Shown: piece after piece, positions 26,098-35,507 of the stretch
How the letters are laid out: every line of letters begins with the position of its first letter
Position numbering within the stretch: position 1 is the first letter of the stretch
NCBI GenBank assembly: GCA_028688955.1
Contig: JAQTXD010000010.1
Coordinates: forward strand, 1 to 64,000
Source: Desulfuromonadaceae bacterium
GTDB taxonomy: Bacteria; Desulfobacterota; Desulfuromonadia; Geobacterales; Pseudopelobacteraceae
Length of the DNA: 64,000 nucleotides
Direction of reading: 5' to 3'
Translations under genes and position numbers: made by a program
Notes under the pieces: model-generated
Seen by the model: only the letters and a program-made list of their open reading frames with translations
Databases searched by the model: none
Told to the model about the DNA's origin: nothing

Positions 26098-28752
26098 TTA
26101 CAGGTACCGCTTCAGCACGTAGGGCAAAATCCCGCCAGCTTTGAAATACGAGACTTCATTCACCGTATCCAGGCGGCAGCGCACGGATGTCTGCTCTGTT
26201 CGTCCATCCACGCGATGAATAACCACCGCGAAGGTCATACCGACCGTCAGGCCACCCTCAGGGTGAACCAGTTCAACCGTTTCACTGCCATCAAGCGCAA
26301 GTGTCAGGCGTGAGACACCCTCCAGAAACTGCAGCGGCAGTATCCCCATGCCGATCAGGTTTGAGCGATGAATCCGCTCGAAGCTTTCGGCAACCACCGC
26401 CGCCACTCCCAGCAGCAGCGGCCCCTTTGCGGCCCAGTCGCGACTCGACCCGGAACCGTATTCCTTCCCGGCAAAGATCACCAGTGGTGTCTGTTCCTCC
26501 TGATAGCGCATGGCAGCATCGTAGATGGAAAGCTCTTCGCCCCCGGGAAAATACCGGGTATAGCCTCCATCATGCTGAGGCACCATTTCATTGCGCAGCC
26601 GCGTGTTGGCAAAGGTACCGCGCATCATGACCTCATGATTGCCGCGCCGTGAGCCGTAGGAGTTGAAATCGCCAACGGTAATACCGAGCCCCTGGAGATA
26701 CCTCCCCGCCGGACTTGCAGGCCGAATCGAACCGGCAGGCGAGATATGATCCGTGGTAATAGAGTCGCCAAACAGGGCTAGAATACGCATCGTGCCGGGC
26801 AGAGTTTTTTCTTCTGCCTGTCGGCTCTGGAAAAACGGCGGTGCCTTGACATAGGTGGAAGCTGGCTCCCACGGGTAGGTGGCAGTGGCACCGGTCGGCA
26901 GCTGCTGCCATTCCGCTGTGCCGCTGTAGACATCGGCATATCCCTTCCTGAATATCTCCGGGGATATGCTGCTCTGCACTGTTTTTATCTCCTCGACCGT
27001 CGGCCAGATGTCGCGCAGGTAGACCGGCTGTCCGTCCCGGCCGACGCCGAGCGGCTCCTCCGTCAGGTTGATCCGTGTTGTACCCGCCAGTGCAAACGCC
27101 ACTACCAGCGGTGGAGACGCCAGCCAGCTGTTTTTGACCTGCGGGTGAATTCGCCCTTCAAAGTTCCGATTTCCGGAGAGAACCGCCGAAACGAGCAGAT
27201 TTCCCTTTTGTATTGCTGCATCGACAGCATCAGTAAGCGGGCCGGAATTTCCGATGCAGGTTGTGCAGCCGTAGCCGACCAGATCGAAGCCGAGCTGAAC
27301 GAGTGAGCCGTAAAGCCCCGACTGCTGCAGATACTCCATGACGACTTTCGATCCGGGCGCAAGTGATGTCTTGACCCACGGCTTCACCGTCAGCCCCGCT
27401 GCGACCGCCTTTTTCGCCAGCAGTCCGGCCGCCAGCATGACATCCGGATTGGAGGTGTTAGTGCAGGACGTTATGGCGGCAATAACCACTGCACCGTGTG
27501 CCAGACCGGTTTTGCCCCCCTCCAGCGGTATCTGCACGTGTTCTTCCCCTGCCGGTACTGATGCGGCTGACACCGTCACCATATCTGTGAGCGGCACCCG
27601 GTCCTGGGGACGGCGTGGACCGGCCAGACACGGGATCACACTCCCCAGGTCCAGGGAAACAACCTGGCTGAAGAGCGGCTCCGGCGAATCTGCATCGCGC
27701 CACAACCCCTGTGCACGGCAATAGGCTTCTGCAAGATCTGCCGTCTGTGGCTCACGACCGGTAAAGCGTAAATATGCTATTGTTTCGGCATCAACCGGGA
27801 AAAATCCGCAGGTAGCGCCATACTCCGGGGCCATATTTGCGATGGTAGCCCGGTCTGCCAGCCTCAGGTTATCAAGCCCGCGCCCGTAAAACTCTACGAA
27901 TTTTCCGACAACACCGGTCTTTCGCAAAAGTTCCGTGATGGTCAGCACCAGGTCGGTGGCGGTAACTCCCGGTTGAAGATCTCCCTCAAGACGTACGCCG
28001 ACGACTTCCGGTATTAACATCGACACCGCCTGGCCCAGCATGGCGGCTTCCGCCTCAATGCCGCCCACACCCCAGCCGAGCACGCCGAGGCCGTTGATCA
28101 TGGTGGTATGACTGTCGGTTCCCAGCAGTGTGTCAGGGTAGGCGACTGAGTCAGTCGTACCGTCACCGTCATTCCAGACCACCCTTGCCAGATACTCAAG
28201 ATTCACCTGATGACAGATACCGGTACCGGGCGGAACGACCCGAAAATTGTGCAGGGCATTTTGGCCCCAGCGTAAAAAGGCATAGCGTTCCCGGTTCCGT
28301 TCCATCTCGCACGCGACATTGTATGCAAAGGCGCCTTCGCTTGCGTACCTGTCAACCTGCACCGAGTGGTCAATAACCAGATCCACCGGGATCAGCGGGT
28401 TTATTGATTCCGGATCCCCCCCCGCTTCCTTCACCGCATCCCGCAGTGCGGCAAGATCGGCGACAGCTGGAACGCCCGTAAAATCCTGCATCAGCACACG
28501 GCCGGGACTGAACGCTATTTCCTTGTCAGACGAGCGGGTTTCAAGCCACTGGCCGAACGCCGTAATATCATCGTGCGAAACCGTCAGACCGTCTTCATGA
28601 CGCAACAGATTTTCCAGCAGAATTTTCAGAGAAAACGGAAGGCGGGAGACGCTGACAATCCCCGCCTGTTCCAACACGGAGATGTCATAGATGCGATAGG
28701 TACGGTCGTTTACAACCAGGTTCCGGGCCGATTTGAATGAGTCACGTGACAT
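26098..28752 (-). CDS. acnA: Aconitate hydratase (AcnA/IRP1 type)
   Basis: An 884-residue aconitase converting citrate to isocitrate in the TCA cycle. The [4Fe-4S] cysteines are in ITSCTNTSNPDVM and YGCTTCIGNSGP; other landmarks are DSHTTMINGLGVLGWGVGGI and the C-terminal swivel domain with AGKEYGSGSSRDWAAKG. Length fits the AcnA/IRP class rather than AcnB. GGAAGG precedes the ATG. With the Ato CoA-transferase it points to acetate oxidation through the TCA cycle. Confidence 0.96.
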   Translation of the reverse strand: MSRDSFKSARNLVVNDRTYRIYDISVLEQAGIVSVSRLPFSLKILLENLLRHEDGLTVSHDDITAFGQWLETRSSDKEIAFSPGRVLMQDFTGVPAVADLAALRDAVKEAGGDPESINPLIPVDLVIDHSVQVDRYASEGAFAYNVACEMERNRERYAFLRWGQNALHNFRVVPPGTGICHQVNLEYLARVVWNDGDGTTDSVAYPDTLLGTDSHTTMINGLGVLGWGVGGIEAEAAMLGQAVSMLIPEVVGVRLEGDLQPGVTATDLVLTITELLRKTGVVGKFVEFYGRGLDNLRLADRATIANMAPEYGATCGFFPVDAETIAYLRFTGREPQTADLAEAYCRAQGLWRDADSPEPLFSQVVSLDLGSVIPCLAGPRRPQDRVPLTDMVTVSAASVPAGEEHVQIPLEGGKTGLAHGAVVIAAITSCTNTSNPDVMLAAGLLAKKAVAAGLTVKPWVKTSLAPGSKVVMEYLQQSGLYGSLVQLGFDLVGYGCTTCIGNSGPLTDAVDAAIQKGNLLVSAVLSGNRNFEGRIHPQVKNSWLASPPLVVAFALAGTTRINLTEEPLGVGRDGQPVYLRDIWPTVEEIKTVQSSISPEIFRKGYADVYSGTAEWQQLPTGATATYPWEPASTYVKAPPFFQSRQAEEKTLPGTMRILALFGDSITTDHISPAGSIRPASPAGRYLQGLGITVGDFNSYGSRRGNHEVMMRGTFANTRLRNEMVPQHDGGYTRYFPGGEELSIYDAAMRYQEEQTPLVIFAGKEYGSGSSRDWAAKGPLLLGVAAVVAESFERIHRSNLIGMGILPLQFLEGVSRLTLALDGSETVELVHPEGGLTVGMTFAVVIHRVDGRTEQTSVRCRLDTVNEVSYFKAGGILPYVLKRYL

Positions 28753-28807
28753 GATCGGTACCTTCCAAAAGTGGGATTATGTGTGCTTTGTTTGAGAAGC
28801 GTGACGG

Positions 28808-29140
28808 TTAATGATGAAATCGACCTTTACGGTTTTTGTGAGCAATTGTTGGGGCCTTGTGGCAATCGAAGCATGCTTTTTCTTCCACTTTTTTTGCATC
28901 CAGTGGTGATTGCTGTCCCCCAAGGGAAGGCTGGTTGTATTCCGGCGTCTGGAAGGGGAGGCGCCCACGTTCATCGGACAAAGTAACCGGTTTGTACATT
29001 GCCTGCCAGTTGGTGCTTATCGCCACGGTGTGGCACTGATCGCAACCGCCCGGTGGCGGAATGCTCTTCCAGGCAGTGAACATTGCACAACCGCTGATGG
29101 TGACGACACCTGTGGAGAGAAGTAAAAGGGCAAATTTCAT
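28808..29140 (-). CDS. Dihaem c-type cytochrome-like lipoprotein
   Basis: A 110-residue exported protein with a lipoprotein signal (LLLLSTGVVTISGC, Cys18) and two haem-c attachment motifs, CDQCH (33-37) and CFDCH (90-94). It should be anchored to a membrane on the outside of the cytoplasm and carry electrons. The 52-residue spacing between haems and lack of other domains resemble small split-Soret/"cytochrome c family" proteins of Desulfuromonadia, but I cannot assign a redox partner. AGGAG lies seven bases before the ATG. Confidence 0.82.
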   Translation of the reverse strand: MKFALLLLSTGVVTISGCAMFTAWKSIPPPGGCDQCHTVAISTNWQAMYKPVTLSDERGRLPFQTPEYNQPSLGGQQSPLDAKKVEEKACFDCHKAPTIAHKNRKGRFHH

Positions 29141-29209
29141 GTAGTCGCTCCTGTCTGGAAAAATAAAATCCTCTGGGATGGTAGCACAGCGCCGGGCTAA
29201 AATACAGCA

Positions 29210-29989
29210 TCAAGCGGGACAATTCTCCAGCCTGAGAATCCTTCTCACGTTATCCGTGGTAATCCTCGCAACCTCACTCAGTGGTACTCCCTTCAGTTCC
29301 GCTGTCCGCTGAGCAGTTTCTTTCAGCCAGGCCGGGCGGTTGAATGAGCCCCGATACTTTTGCGGAGTCATGTCCGGGGCATCAGTTTCCAGGACCAGAT
29401 GCTCCAGTGCCACATTACGGACGACCCGCAGCGGCCTGACAGCGTTATTCCAGGTAAGCGTCCCGGAAAGGGACAGGGCAAAACCGAGTCTGATGAACTC
29501 CTGAGCCATTTCTGCAGAACCCGAGTAGGCGTGCATGATGCCGCCAACCTGCCCGGCACGCTCCTCGTGCAGAACCGTCAATATCCGCTGGAACGCACGT
29601 CGGCAGTGGATAAGAAGCGGCAACCCGCAGTTCACCGCAATTCGAATCTGTTCCCGCAAAGCCTGCTCCTGCTGCCACATCGACACGGGATAAGCCGGGT
29701 CGATCCCTATTTCTCCGATGGCGACCGCTCCTGCCGCCCGTTCTCGCAACGTGCCGAGAACGTGAGCAGTCATGCACTCAGCGTGCATCGGATGAATCCC
29801 GTAAGCCGGGAGAATCGAACTGTTTGCTGCAGCCAGTTTCGCGATGCCGGCCCAGCCGTCCGGGTGTACACCGGGGACGATGAATTGCTGCACGCCTGCT
29901 TCTGATGCCTCATGCAAATGCCGCGGCAGTCCGGACAATAATGGTTCGAGATCGAGATGGCAGTGTGTGTCGATCAGTCGGCCACTCAC
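29210..29989 (-). CDS. TatD-family metal-dependent hydrolase
   Basis: A 259-residue TIM-barrel metallohydrolase (TatD/YcfH family, 3'-5' DNase-like). Metal ligands: DTHCHLD at the N-terminus, GEIGIDPAYP, LLIHCRRAF, MHAYSGSAE and LETDAPDMTP. I place the start at the GTG at 29989, overlapping the cls stop as GTGA with GGTGG upstream; a GTG at 29998 is the alternative. Translational coupling to cls is likely. Substrate (DNA or D-aminoacyl-tRNA-like) is not determined. Confidence 0.9.
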   Translation of the reverse strand: MSGRLIDTHCHLDLEPLLSGLPRHLHEASEAGVQQFIVPGVHPDGWAGIAKLAAANSSILPAYGIHPMHAECMTAHVLGTLRERAAGAVAIGEIGIDPAYPVSMWQQEQALREQIRIAVNCGLPLLIHCRRAFQRILTVLHEERAGQVGGIMHAYSGSAEMAQEFIRLGFALSLSGTLTWNNAVRPLRVVRNVALEHLVLETDAPDMTPQKYRGSFNRPAWLKETAQRTAELKGVPLSEVARITTDNVRRILRLENCPA

Positions 29990-31182
29990 AAAAACCACCC
30001 GAACAGGCTCACCACCCGCTCCATGATTCGGACGGCAATCCCCCGGCGTTCATGCACGTCCAGATCCACCCGTCGGGATCCATCGATATCCTCCAGCAAT
30101 AAATCGCGGATCTGTCCGCCGAACCGCACGTTATCTACCAGGCAGTTGATTTCGTAATTGCGGTGGAAGCTGCGCTGATCAAGATTTGCGGACCCGATGA
30201 TCGTCCGCTCCGCGTCAATCAGCATAACCTTGGCATGGAGAATTTCCCGTTCCAGTTCAAATATTTCGACCCCGCCCCGCAGAAGTGTCGCATACGAACT
30301 TCTGCCGAGCAGCAGCATCATCGGAACATCACTGCGGGCAGGCAGCAGCAGCCGTACCCGTACACCCCGCCGGACGGCCCGCAGGAGTGAGCGGATGATT
30401 CGTGGTCCGGGGACAAAATAGGGGGTGGCAATGAGGATCTCTTCGGCAGCGGAGGCTATATTGACCTGAAACGTTTCCCGGATGTAGGAGTGCAGCTGAA
30501 GCGGCCCGCCGCTGATGATGTTTACTGCAGCATCACCGAGTCTGCTTACCGGCCGTCGCGGTCGTTCCAGCGGAGTTTGAGCGGCATGTCCATCCCGCTC
30601 GCCATGCCAGGTGTTGTGGAATATCGCCTCCAGTTCGCCCACCGATTCACCATAAATACTAAATCCCAAATCACGAAAACTCTGTTTTCCGGCGACACAA
30701 CCGGCATACTCGTCGCCGATATTGAAGCCCCCCAGTAGAGCCAGTGTACCGTCTATAATTGTCATCTTGCGATGATCGCGTTTGTCGAACCAGTAAAAAC
30801 CACGCCTGAACGAAGGGACATTAAACGGGAGCAGCTTGACTCCCTGCCGGGAAAGGTCCTTAAAATAAGATGCCGGCGTATCCAGGCAGCCGATATAATC
30901 GTAAATCAGCTTGACTGTAACACCACGCCGGACCGCTGCCGCCAGTTCATGCGCAAGGCCGGTGCCGATTCGATCGTTTTGAATGATGTAGTATTCCAGC
31001 TGAATTGAATGTTTTGCAGAGTGGATAGCATCAAAAAGTGCTTCAAAAAACTGACGTCCGTCATTGAAAAGCTCGACGCTGTTGTGACGGTGGGTAACCG
31101 GCAGTTCCAATGGGCGTAACCTGCCGAGAAGCCTGACAAAGCGGGAAAGCCTTTTTTTATGTGACAAGTGATTGGTGCGCAT
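29986..31182 (-). CDS. Cardiolipin synthase-like phospholipase D protein
   Basis: A 398-residue PLD-superfamily protein with two HKD motifs: HRKMTIID (H137, K139, D144) followed by GTLALLGGFNIGDEY, and HAKVMLIDAERTIIGSANLD. The pairing is typical of ClsB/ClsA catalytic domains, which join two phosphatidylglycerols into cardiolipin at the inner membrane. It lacks the N-terminal membrane helices of ClsA, so ClsB-like. It overlaps tatD by four bases. Confidence 0.85.
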   Translation of the reverse strand: MRTNHLSHKKRLSRFVRLLGRLRPLELPVTHRHNSVELFNDGRQFFEALFDAIHSAKHSIQLEYYIIQNDRIGTGLAHELAAAVRRGVTVKLIYDYIGCLDTPASYFKDLSRQGVKLLPFNVPSFRRGFYWFDKRDHRKMTIIDGTLALLGGFNIGDEYAGCVAGKQSFRDLGFSIYGESVGELEAIFHNTWHGERDGHAAQTPLERPRRPVSRLGDAAVNIISGGPLQLHSYIRETFQVNIASAAEEILIATPYFVPGPRIIRSLLRAVRRGVRVRLLLPARSDVPMMLLLGRSSYATLLRGGVEIFELEREILHAKVMLIDAERTIIGSANLDQRSFHRNYEINCLVDNVRFGGQIRDLLLEDIDGSRRVDLDVHERRGIAVRIMERVVSLFGWFL

Positions 31183-31196
31183 GCGTGAGTGTCATG

Positions 31197-31853
31197 CTAG
31201 TCAACCGCTATTGTCAAGCATCCAACGCTCTCTATCTCAGCGATCATCACATCACCGGCGATTACCTGCCCGACCCCGGCGGGTGTACCGGTGAGGATGA
31301 CGTCACCCGGCTCAAGAGTGAAAATGGCTGATATATGGGAGATGATCTGCGGAATGCGATTAATCATGTCGGAACTGGTGCCATTCTGATGGGTCAAACC
31401 GTTGACCGCAAGCTTCAGGCACAACGCATGAGGATCAGCGACTGCCGAAGCCGGGACAAAGTCCGATAGCGGACAGGCGGTATCGAACCCCTTGGCAATT
31501 TCCCATGGCAGCCCCTTGGCTTTCAACTGATTCTGCACATCGCGCAAGGTCATATCTATTGCCACGCCGTATCCGGCGATGCATTCCATTGCCACGTCTG
31601 CCGTTACGTGAGACGCATGCGTGCCGATCAGCACCGCCAGTTCCACTTCATAATGGCACTCCTGCGAGTACGCGGGAATGTGTACCATCTCCCGATCGCC
31701 AATGACAGACGAGGCCGGTTTCATAAATAACACCGGCGCTGCAGGGGTTTCGTTGCCCAGTTCACGGGCATGTTCGGCATAGTTGCGTGCCAGACAGACG
31801 ATTTTGCCGATCTTAAATTGCCGGTTTGTTCCGATAATGCCGCGTGTTGCCAT
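31197..31853 (-). CDS. Fumarylacetoacetate hydrolase-family protein
   Basis: A 218-residue FAH-fold enzyme with the divalent-metal and substrate residues conserved (LARNYAEHARELGNE, FMKPASSVIGD, HYEVELAVLIG, GYGVAIDMTLRDVQ, PWEIAKGFDTACPLS, ILTGTPAGVG). Small FAH members act as acylpyruvases or oxaloacetate decarboxylases/tautomerases. GGAGG precedes the ATG. It is downstream of the selenoprotein gene on the same strand, 140 bp away. Exact substrate is uncertain. Confidence 0.88.
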   Translation of the reverse strand: MATRGIIGTNRQFKIGKIVCLARNYAEHARELGNETPAAPVLFMKPASSVIGDREMVHIPAYSQECHYEVELAVLIGTHASHVTADVAMECIAGYGVAIDMTLRDVQNQLKAKGLPWEIAKGFDTACPLSDFVPASAVADPHALCLKLAVNGLTHQNGTSSDMINRIPQIISHISAIFTLEPGDVILTGTPAGVGQVIAGDVMIAEIESVGCLTIAVD

Positions 31854-31993
31854 ATTCGCCTCCGAACCGTTTGAAATATTCCTCCCCGCCCGCCACCGAC
31901 AGCCGGATAAATCCCGCCCTTTTCAGCTGTTTGACCGTGACGTCCTCCGGCCTGACAAAAACAGCTTAAAACATACCATGAGGAGGTGTCGTT

Positions 31994-32242
31994 TCATTTC
32001 ACCTCTTCCAGCATATCCAGGGCAAAGTTCTTGGCCTTCCCCGATGGAGCGATAATACCATAGGCAATAGCCTCCCGCAGTTCCTCTTGTGATGCTCCTG
32101 CCCCCTTCGCGACCGCGAAGTGTTTTTTTAGTCAGGTGGGGCAGCCGGTCACTATAGCGCAGGCCACGCGGATCAGTTCACGGGTTTTTACGTCCAGGAC
32201 TTCCTCGTACTCGTAGTCTAGAATCTTCTTGCGAATGTTCAT
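31994..32242 (-). CDS. AhpD/carboxymuconolactone-decarboxylase-like selenoprotein (UGA = Sec37)
   Basis: An 82-residue reading frame interrupted only by one in-frame TGA at 32134-32132. Read through, it is a small CMD/AhpD-like protein: start MNIRKKILDYEYEEVLDVKT, then VACAIVTGCPT-U-LKKHFAVAKG, then EELREAIAYGI. In this family the helix-capping redox motif is CxxC followed by H four residues on; here it reads C34-P-T-U37 with H41, so UGA sits exactly on the second catalytic Cys. GAGG lies seven bases before the ATG. A hairpin fitting bacterial SECIS rules follows the UGA. Normal annotation would miss it or call a pseudogene. Likely a thiol peroxidase-type redox protein. Confidence 0.82.
32105..32120 (-). 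promoter_or_regulatory. Bacterial SECIS element in the selenoprotein mRNA
   Basis: Minus-strand CUUCGCGGUCGCGAAG folds as a perfect 6-bp stem with loop GGUC. It starts 11 nt after the UGA codon, and the loop G is 18 nt downstream, within the range for SelB-dependent decoding. The GGUC loop matches that of the E. coli fdhF SECIS. Confidence 0.8.
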
Positions 32243-32374
32243 AGGTTGTCCTCTCTTTTTATGCAAATGCAGCGGTCACATATACTGCCGGTCATTCCTC
32301 ATAATCACCCGACAAGGTGCCAATATACACTACACGCAGCCAAACAGGCCATCACAATCCCGCGCCTGATTTCA

Positions 32375-32419
32375 ACAAAAAAAGCCGACATGTCAGACAA
32401 ACGCTAACCGGGCGGCTTT
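32375..32419 (-). terminator. Terminator after gpmI
   Basis: On the minus strand AAAGCCG (32419-32413) pairs with CGGCTTT (32387-32381) and is followed by a T-run. The loop is long (25 nt). It closes the long gsp/nadD/gpmI transcript. Confidence 0.6.
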
Positions 32420-32447
32420 GATTGCATACATGCATTTTGCGAGACAC

Positions 32448-33980
32448 TTACAACAAGCTCTCTCCGGTCATCTCCAGCGGCTGCGCCAATCCCAGCATTT
32501 TCAGCATCGTCGGTGCCACATCAGCCAGTCTCCCGCCTTCACGCAGGGTCGCCCCCATGCGACTGTCATCAACGACCACAAACCAGACAGGGTTGGTGGT
32601 ATGTGCGGTGAACGGTTCGCCGTTTTCGTCCTGCATCTGTTCCGCATTGCCGTGGTCAGCGGTGATCAGCACCGCACCGCCGAGCTCCCGCACCTTTGAC
32701 ACCACCCTGCCGGCACACGCATCAACCGCTTCTACCGCCTGTATTGCCGCAGCTTCGATGCCGGTATGACCAACCATGTCGCAGTTGGCAAAATTGAGAA
32801 TGATCACGTCATAAACATCCTGTTCAATCAACTTCAGAAGCTTGTCTGTAACCTGGCCGGCACTCATTTCCGGTTTCAGGTCATAGGTGGCAACGTCCTT
32901 CGGTGACGGAATCAGGGCGCGATCTTCGCCGGGAAAGGGAGTTTCAACTCCGCCGTTGAAGAAGAAAGTAACATGGGCATATTTTTCTGTTTCGGCGATT
33001 CGCAGCTGTTTCAGCCCTGAATCGGCCAGCACGCCCCCCAGAAGATTGGACAACTCCGTTGAGGCAAAGGCAATCGGTAGACCAAACGTGGCATCATATT
33101 CCGTGAGGCAGACGTAGTCGGCCAGTTTCGGCCGATTGCTCCGTACAAAGCCGTCAAAGTCATCCAGAGTAAGAGCCCGGGTAATTTCACGGGCACGATC
33201 TGAACGGAAATTGAAGAAGATGAACCCGTCACCATCAAGCAGCTGTCCGACCGGTGCGCCCTGTTCGCAGATCACGGCAGGGACGACAAATTCATCGTAT
33301 ATTTTGGAGGCATAACTCTGTTCAACGACATCTTTTGAGGAGACCGAGAGTTCGCCCAGACCATGCACAATGGCATTGTATGCTTTCTCTACCCGATCCC
33401 AGCGAGTATCGCGATCCATAGCGTAGTAGCGTCCCATGACTGTGGCGATTTTACCCACGCCAATGCGGGTTATTTCGGCCTCCAACTGCTCCAGGTACTC
33501 TGCGCCGCTCTGGGGGGGCGTATCACGGCCATCCAACAGACAGTGGACGAAGACATCCGCCACCCCTTGCCGCTTTGCCAGTTCCAGCAGCGCGTAGAGA
33601 TGCGTGTTGTGAGAATGCACACCGCCATCTGAGAGAAGGCCGGAGAGGTGGAGCCTGCCTCCTGATGCTTTAACCTTGGCAATGCATTCCAGAAGAACCG
33701 GGTTAGTGAAAAAATCGCCGTCAAGAATGGATTTGGTAACGCGTGTCAATTCCTGGTAGACAATTCGCCCGGCACCCAGATTCAGGTGGCCGACTTCTGA
33801 ATTTCCCATCTGCCCTTCCGGCAGACCTACCGCCATCCCGGAGGTACGAATAGCTGTATGAGGGTATTTACGCAGATAGGTTGTCAGGTTTGGAGTGTTT
33901 GCCAGGGCAACGGCGTTGTGGGCAGGGTTGGGGTTGATGCCCCAGCCGTCAAGAATCATCAGAATGAGTGGCTTTTTCAT
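32448..33980 (-). CDS. gpmI: 2,3-bisphosphoglycerate-independent phosphoglycerate mutase
   Basis: A 510-residue cytosolic Mn-dependent mutase of glycolysis/gluconeogenesis. Alkaline-phosphatase-fold landmarks: [10 protein letters not shown] at the N-terminus, the phospho-Ser in [38 protein letters not shown], and the metal-binding [12 protein letters not shown] and [10 protein letters not shown]. It begins 17 bp after rlmH and is the last gene of a long leftward run ending in a terminator. Confidence 0.96.
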   Translation of the reverse strand: MKKPLILMILDGWGINPNPAHNAVALANTPNLTTYLRKYPHTAIRTSGMAVGLPEGQMGNSEVGHLNLGAGRIVYQELTRVTKSILDGDFFTNPVLLECIAKVKASGGRLHLSGLLSDGGVHSHNTHLYALLELAKRQGVADVFVHCLLDGRDTPPQSGAEYLEQLEAEITRIGVGKIATVMGRYYAMDRDTRWDRVEKAYNAIVHGLGELSVSSKDVVEQSYASKIYDEFVVPAVICEQGAPVGQLLDGDGFIFFNFRSDRAREITRALTLDDFDGFVRSNRPKLADYVCLTEYDATFGLPIAFASTELSNLLGGVLADSGLKQLRIAETEKYAHVTFFFNGGVETPFPGEDRALIPSPKDVATYDLKPEMSAGQVTDKLLKLIEQDVYDVIILNFANCDMVGHTGIEAAAIQAVEAVDACAGRVVSKVRELGGAVLITADHGNAEQMQDENGEPFTAHTTNPVWFVVVDDSRMGATLREGGRLADVAPTMLKMLGLAQPLEMTGESLL

Positions 33981-33997
33981 GGGAACGTCCTTTCGGA

Positions 33998-34456
33998 TCA
34001 GTGATGATACGGCTCTTTGTTCAAAATTGTAAAGGCACGGTATATCTGTTCCAGCAGGAACGCCCGCACCATCTGGTGAGTGAAGGTCATTTTCGACAAC
34101 GCCAGTAACATCCCCCGACGGCGGAACTCCTCGGAAAAACCGTAGGCACCGCCGATCGCAAAGATTACCTCGCCCACACCGCTGTCGCGCTGTCTGCCGA
34201 TAAATGCAGCCAATCCGGGAGAATCCATCTGTTCTCCACGTTCATCCATCAGAACAACGGTTGCACCGGGTGGAATCTGCTTCTCCAGCCGATCACACTC
34301 CCGACGGCGCATATCTTCTGCAGCAGCACCCTTTTCATCGCGAATATCAACGAGATCAAGAGGTGAATAACGCCGTATACGGCCGGCATATTCGGCAATG
34401 GCATCCTTGACCCACGGGTCGCGGCTTTTCCCGACCCAGATAACCTTGATTTTCAA
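33998..34456 (-). CDS. rlmH: 23S rRNA (pseudouridine1915-N3)-methyltransferase
   Basis: A 152-residue SPOUT methyltransferase (YbeA family) acting on assembled 70S ribosomes. The AdoMet knot is visible: [16 protein letters not shown] and the C-terminal [23 protein letters not shown]. It overlaps rsfS by four bases, the usual rsfS-rlmH pairing in bacteria. Confidence 0.95.
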   Translation of the reverse strand: MKIKVIWVGKSRDPWVKDAIAEYAGRIRRYSPLDLVDIRDEKGAAAEDMRRRECDRLEKQIPPGATVVLMDERGEQMDSPGLAAFIGRQRDSGVGEVIFAIGGAYGFSEEFRRRGMLLALSKMTFTHQMVRAFLLEQIYRAFTILNKEPYHH

Positions 34457-34866
34457 AAATCGGATTCCTTGCGCGAGGCCTTGATTTCCGGCGGTAATTC
34501 CAGTTCCGGTGCCATCCCCCAGAGACCGTCCAGATCATAATAGCGACGGATCTGATCGTGGAAGATATGTACCAGCACATCGCCATAATCCATGACGATC
34601 CATTTGCCGTCTGTAGCGCCTTCAATATCGTTTACCTTACCGTACTTCTTCAATCCCGTGCGGATATTATCTGCTATGGCCTGGTTCTGTTTGTCGGAAG
34701 AGCCGGAGATGATAACCATGTAGTCGGCAATTGACGACACCCGCGAAATGTCGCGCACACAGATATCATACGCCTTTTTGTCATAGGCCAGTTCAGCGCA
34801 TTTACGTGCGCGTTCATTGGGGGTCAAGGTTGTCTTTTCGACGATTTTAGCTTTTTTTACTGGCAT
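34453..34866 (-). CDS. rsfS: Ribosomal silencing factor RsfS (Iojap)
   Basis: A 137-residue protein; residues ~20-125 form the Oligomerisation/Iojap domain (DICVRDISRVSSIADYMVII, SGSSDKQNQAIADNI, DYGDVLVHIFHDQIRRYYDL). It binds uL14 and blocks subunit joining under starvation. Basic N- and C-terminal tails flank the domain. It overlaps nadD by 10 bases, reproducing the nadD-rsfS-rlmH order common in bacteria. Confidence 0.95.
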   Translation of the reverse strand: MPVKKAKIVEKTTLTPNERARKCAELAYDKKAYDICVRDISRVSSIADYMVIISGSSDKQNQAIADNIRTGLKKYGKVNDIEGATDGKWIVMDYGDVLVHIFHDQIRRYYDLDGLWGMAPELELPPEIKASRKESDF

Positions 34867-35507
34867 TGGCGGTAGATCCTTTGGTGCGAGATATATGCTG
34901 CTACTTCAGGTGATACATACCGGGTGATATCGTCTCCCGCGGCAGAGAGTCGCCGGATTTCAGTCGATGACAACTCCAGCGGCGAACCGGTGATGAAAAA
35001 TATCGTGGTGCCGGATCTGTGCGACAGGTTGCCCGTTGTGCTGTCAACGGTAAACAGTCCCCTGACCGCTTCCGGCAGGGCACCAAGCGGGTTAAGGATC
35101 GGGCATCCGGGTCGATGAACGACAACCAGGTTGCACATGCTGAATATTTCCGCAAAGCGATGCCACGTTCCGATCTCCAGAAACGAATCCGCACCGATAA
35201 TAAAAAACAGATCATCTTCCGGAAAGCAATCCCGAAATATCCGGATCGTATCTATCGAATAGGACTTCCCGTGTCGCTCCCCTTCGACCGTTGACAATTC
35301 ATATTCCGGCCTGGCAGCAATTGCCAGGTCGACCATAAATGATCGGTTTTCAAAGGAAACGTTGCCCGCAACCGGCTTGTGCGGCGGGTCTGCCGCCGGA
35401 ATAAATATAACCCTGTCGAGTCCGCAGGCTTTCTCCGCCTCTGCTGCAATGCGCAGATGAGCGTTATGGATCGGGTTGAAACTGCCACCCAACAGACCGA
35501 TTCTCAT
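34857..35507 (-). CDS. nadD: Nicotinate-nucleotide adenylyltransferase
   Basis: A 216-residue nucleotidyltransferase making deamido-NAD from NaMN and ATP. HxGH-type motif GGSFNPIHNAHLRIA near the N-terminus, FIPAADPPHK, FIIGADSFLEIGTWHRF and the C-terminal SSTEIRR. The start overlaps the stop of the preceding MshEN gene by four bases. Confidence 0.94.
   Translation of the reverse strand: MRIGLLGGSFNPIHNAHLRIAAEAEKACGLDRVIFIPAADPPHKPVAGNVSFENRSFMVDLAIAARPEYELSTVEGERHGKSYSIDTIRIFRDCFPEDDLFFIIGADSFLEIGTWHRFAEIFSMCNLVVVHRPGCPILNPLGALPEAVRGLFTVDSTTGNLSHRSGTTIFFITGSPLELSSTEIRRLSAAGDDITRYVSPEVAAYISHQRIYRQCQ

Noticed and set aside
28741..28750. GTCACGTGAC palindrome as a further parS
   Set aside because: Lacks the TGTTT/AAACA flanks of parS and sits in the acnA start region.
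31816..31965. A 50-codon minus-strand open stretch (VRPEDVTVKQLKRAGFIRLS...) between the selenoprotein gene and the FAH-family gene that looks protein-like
   Set aside because: It has no ATG/GTG/TTG near its beginning, a TAA stop just upstream, and runs into the FAH gene. It could be a relic, but nothing supports a gene.
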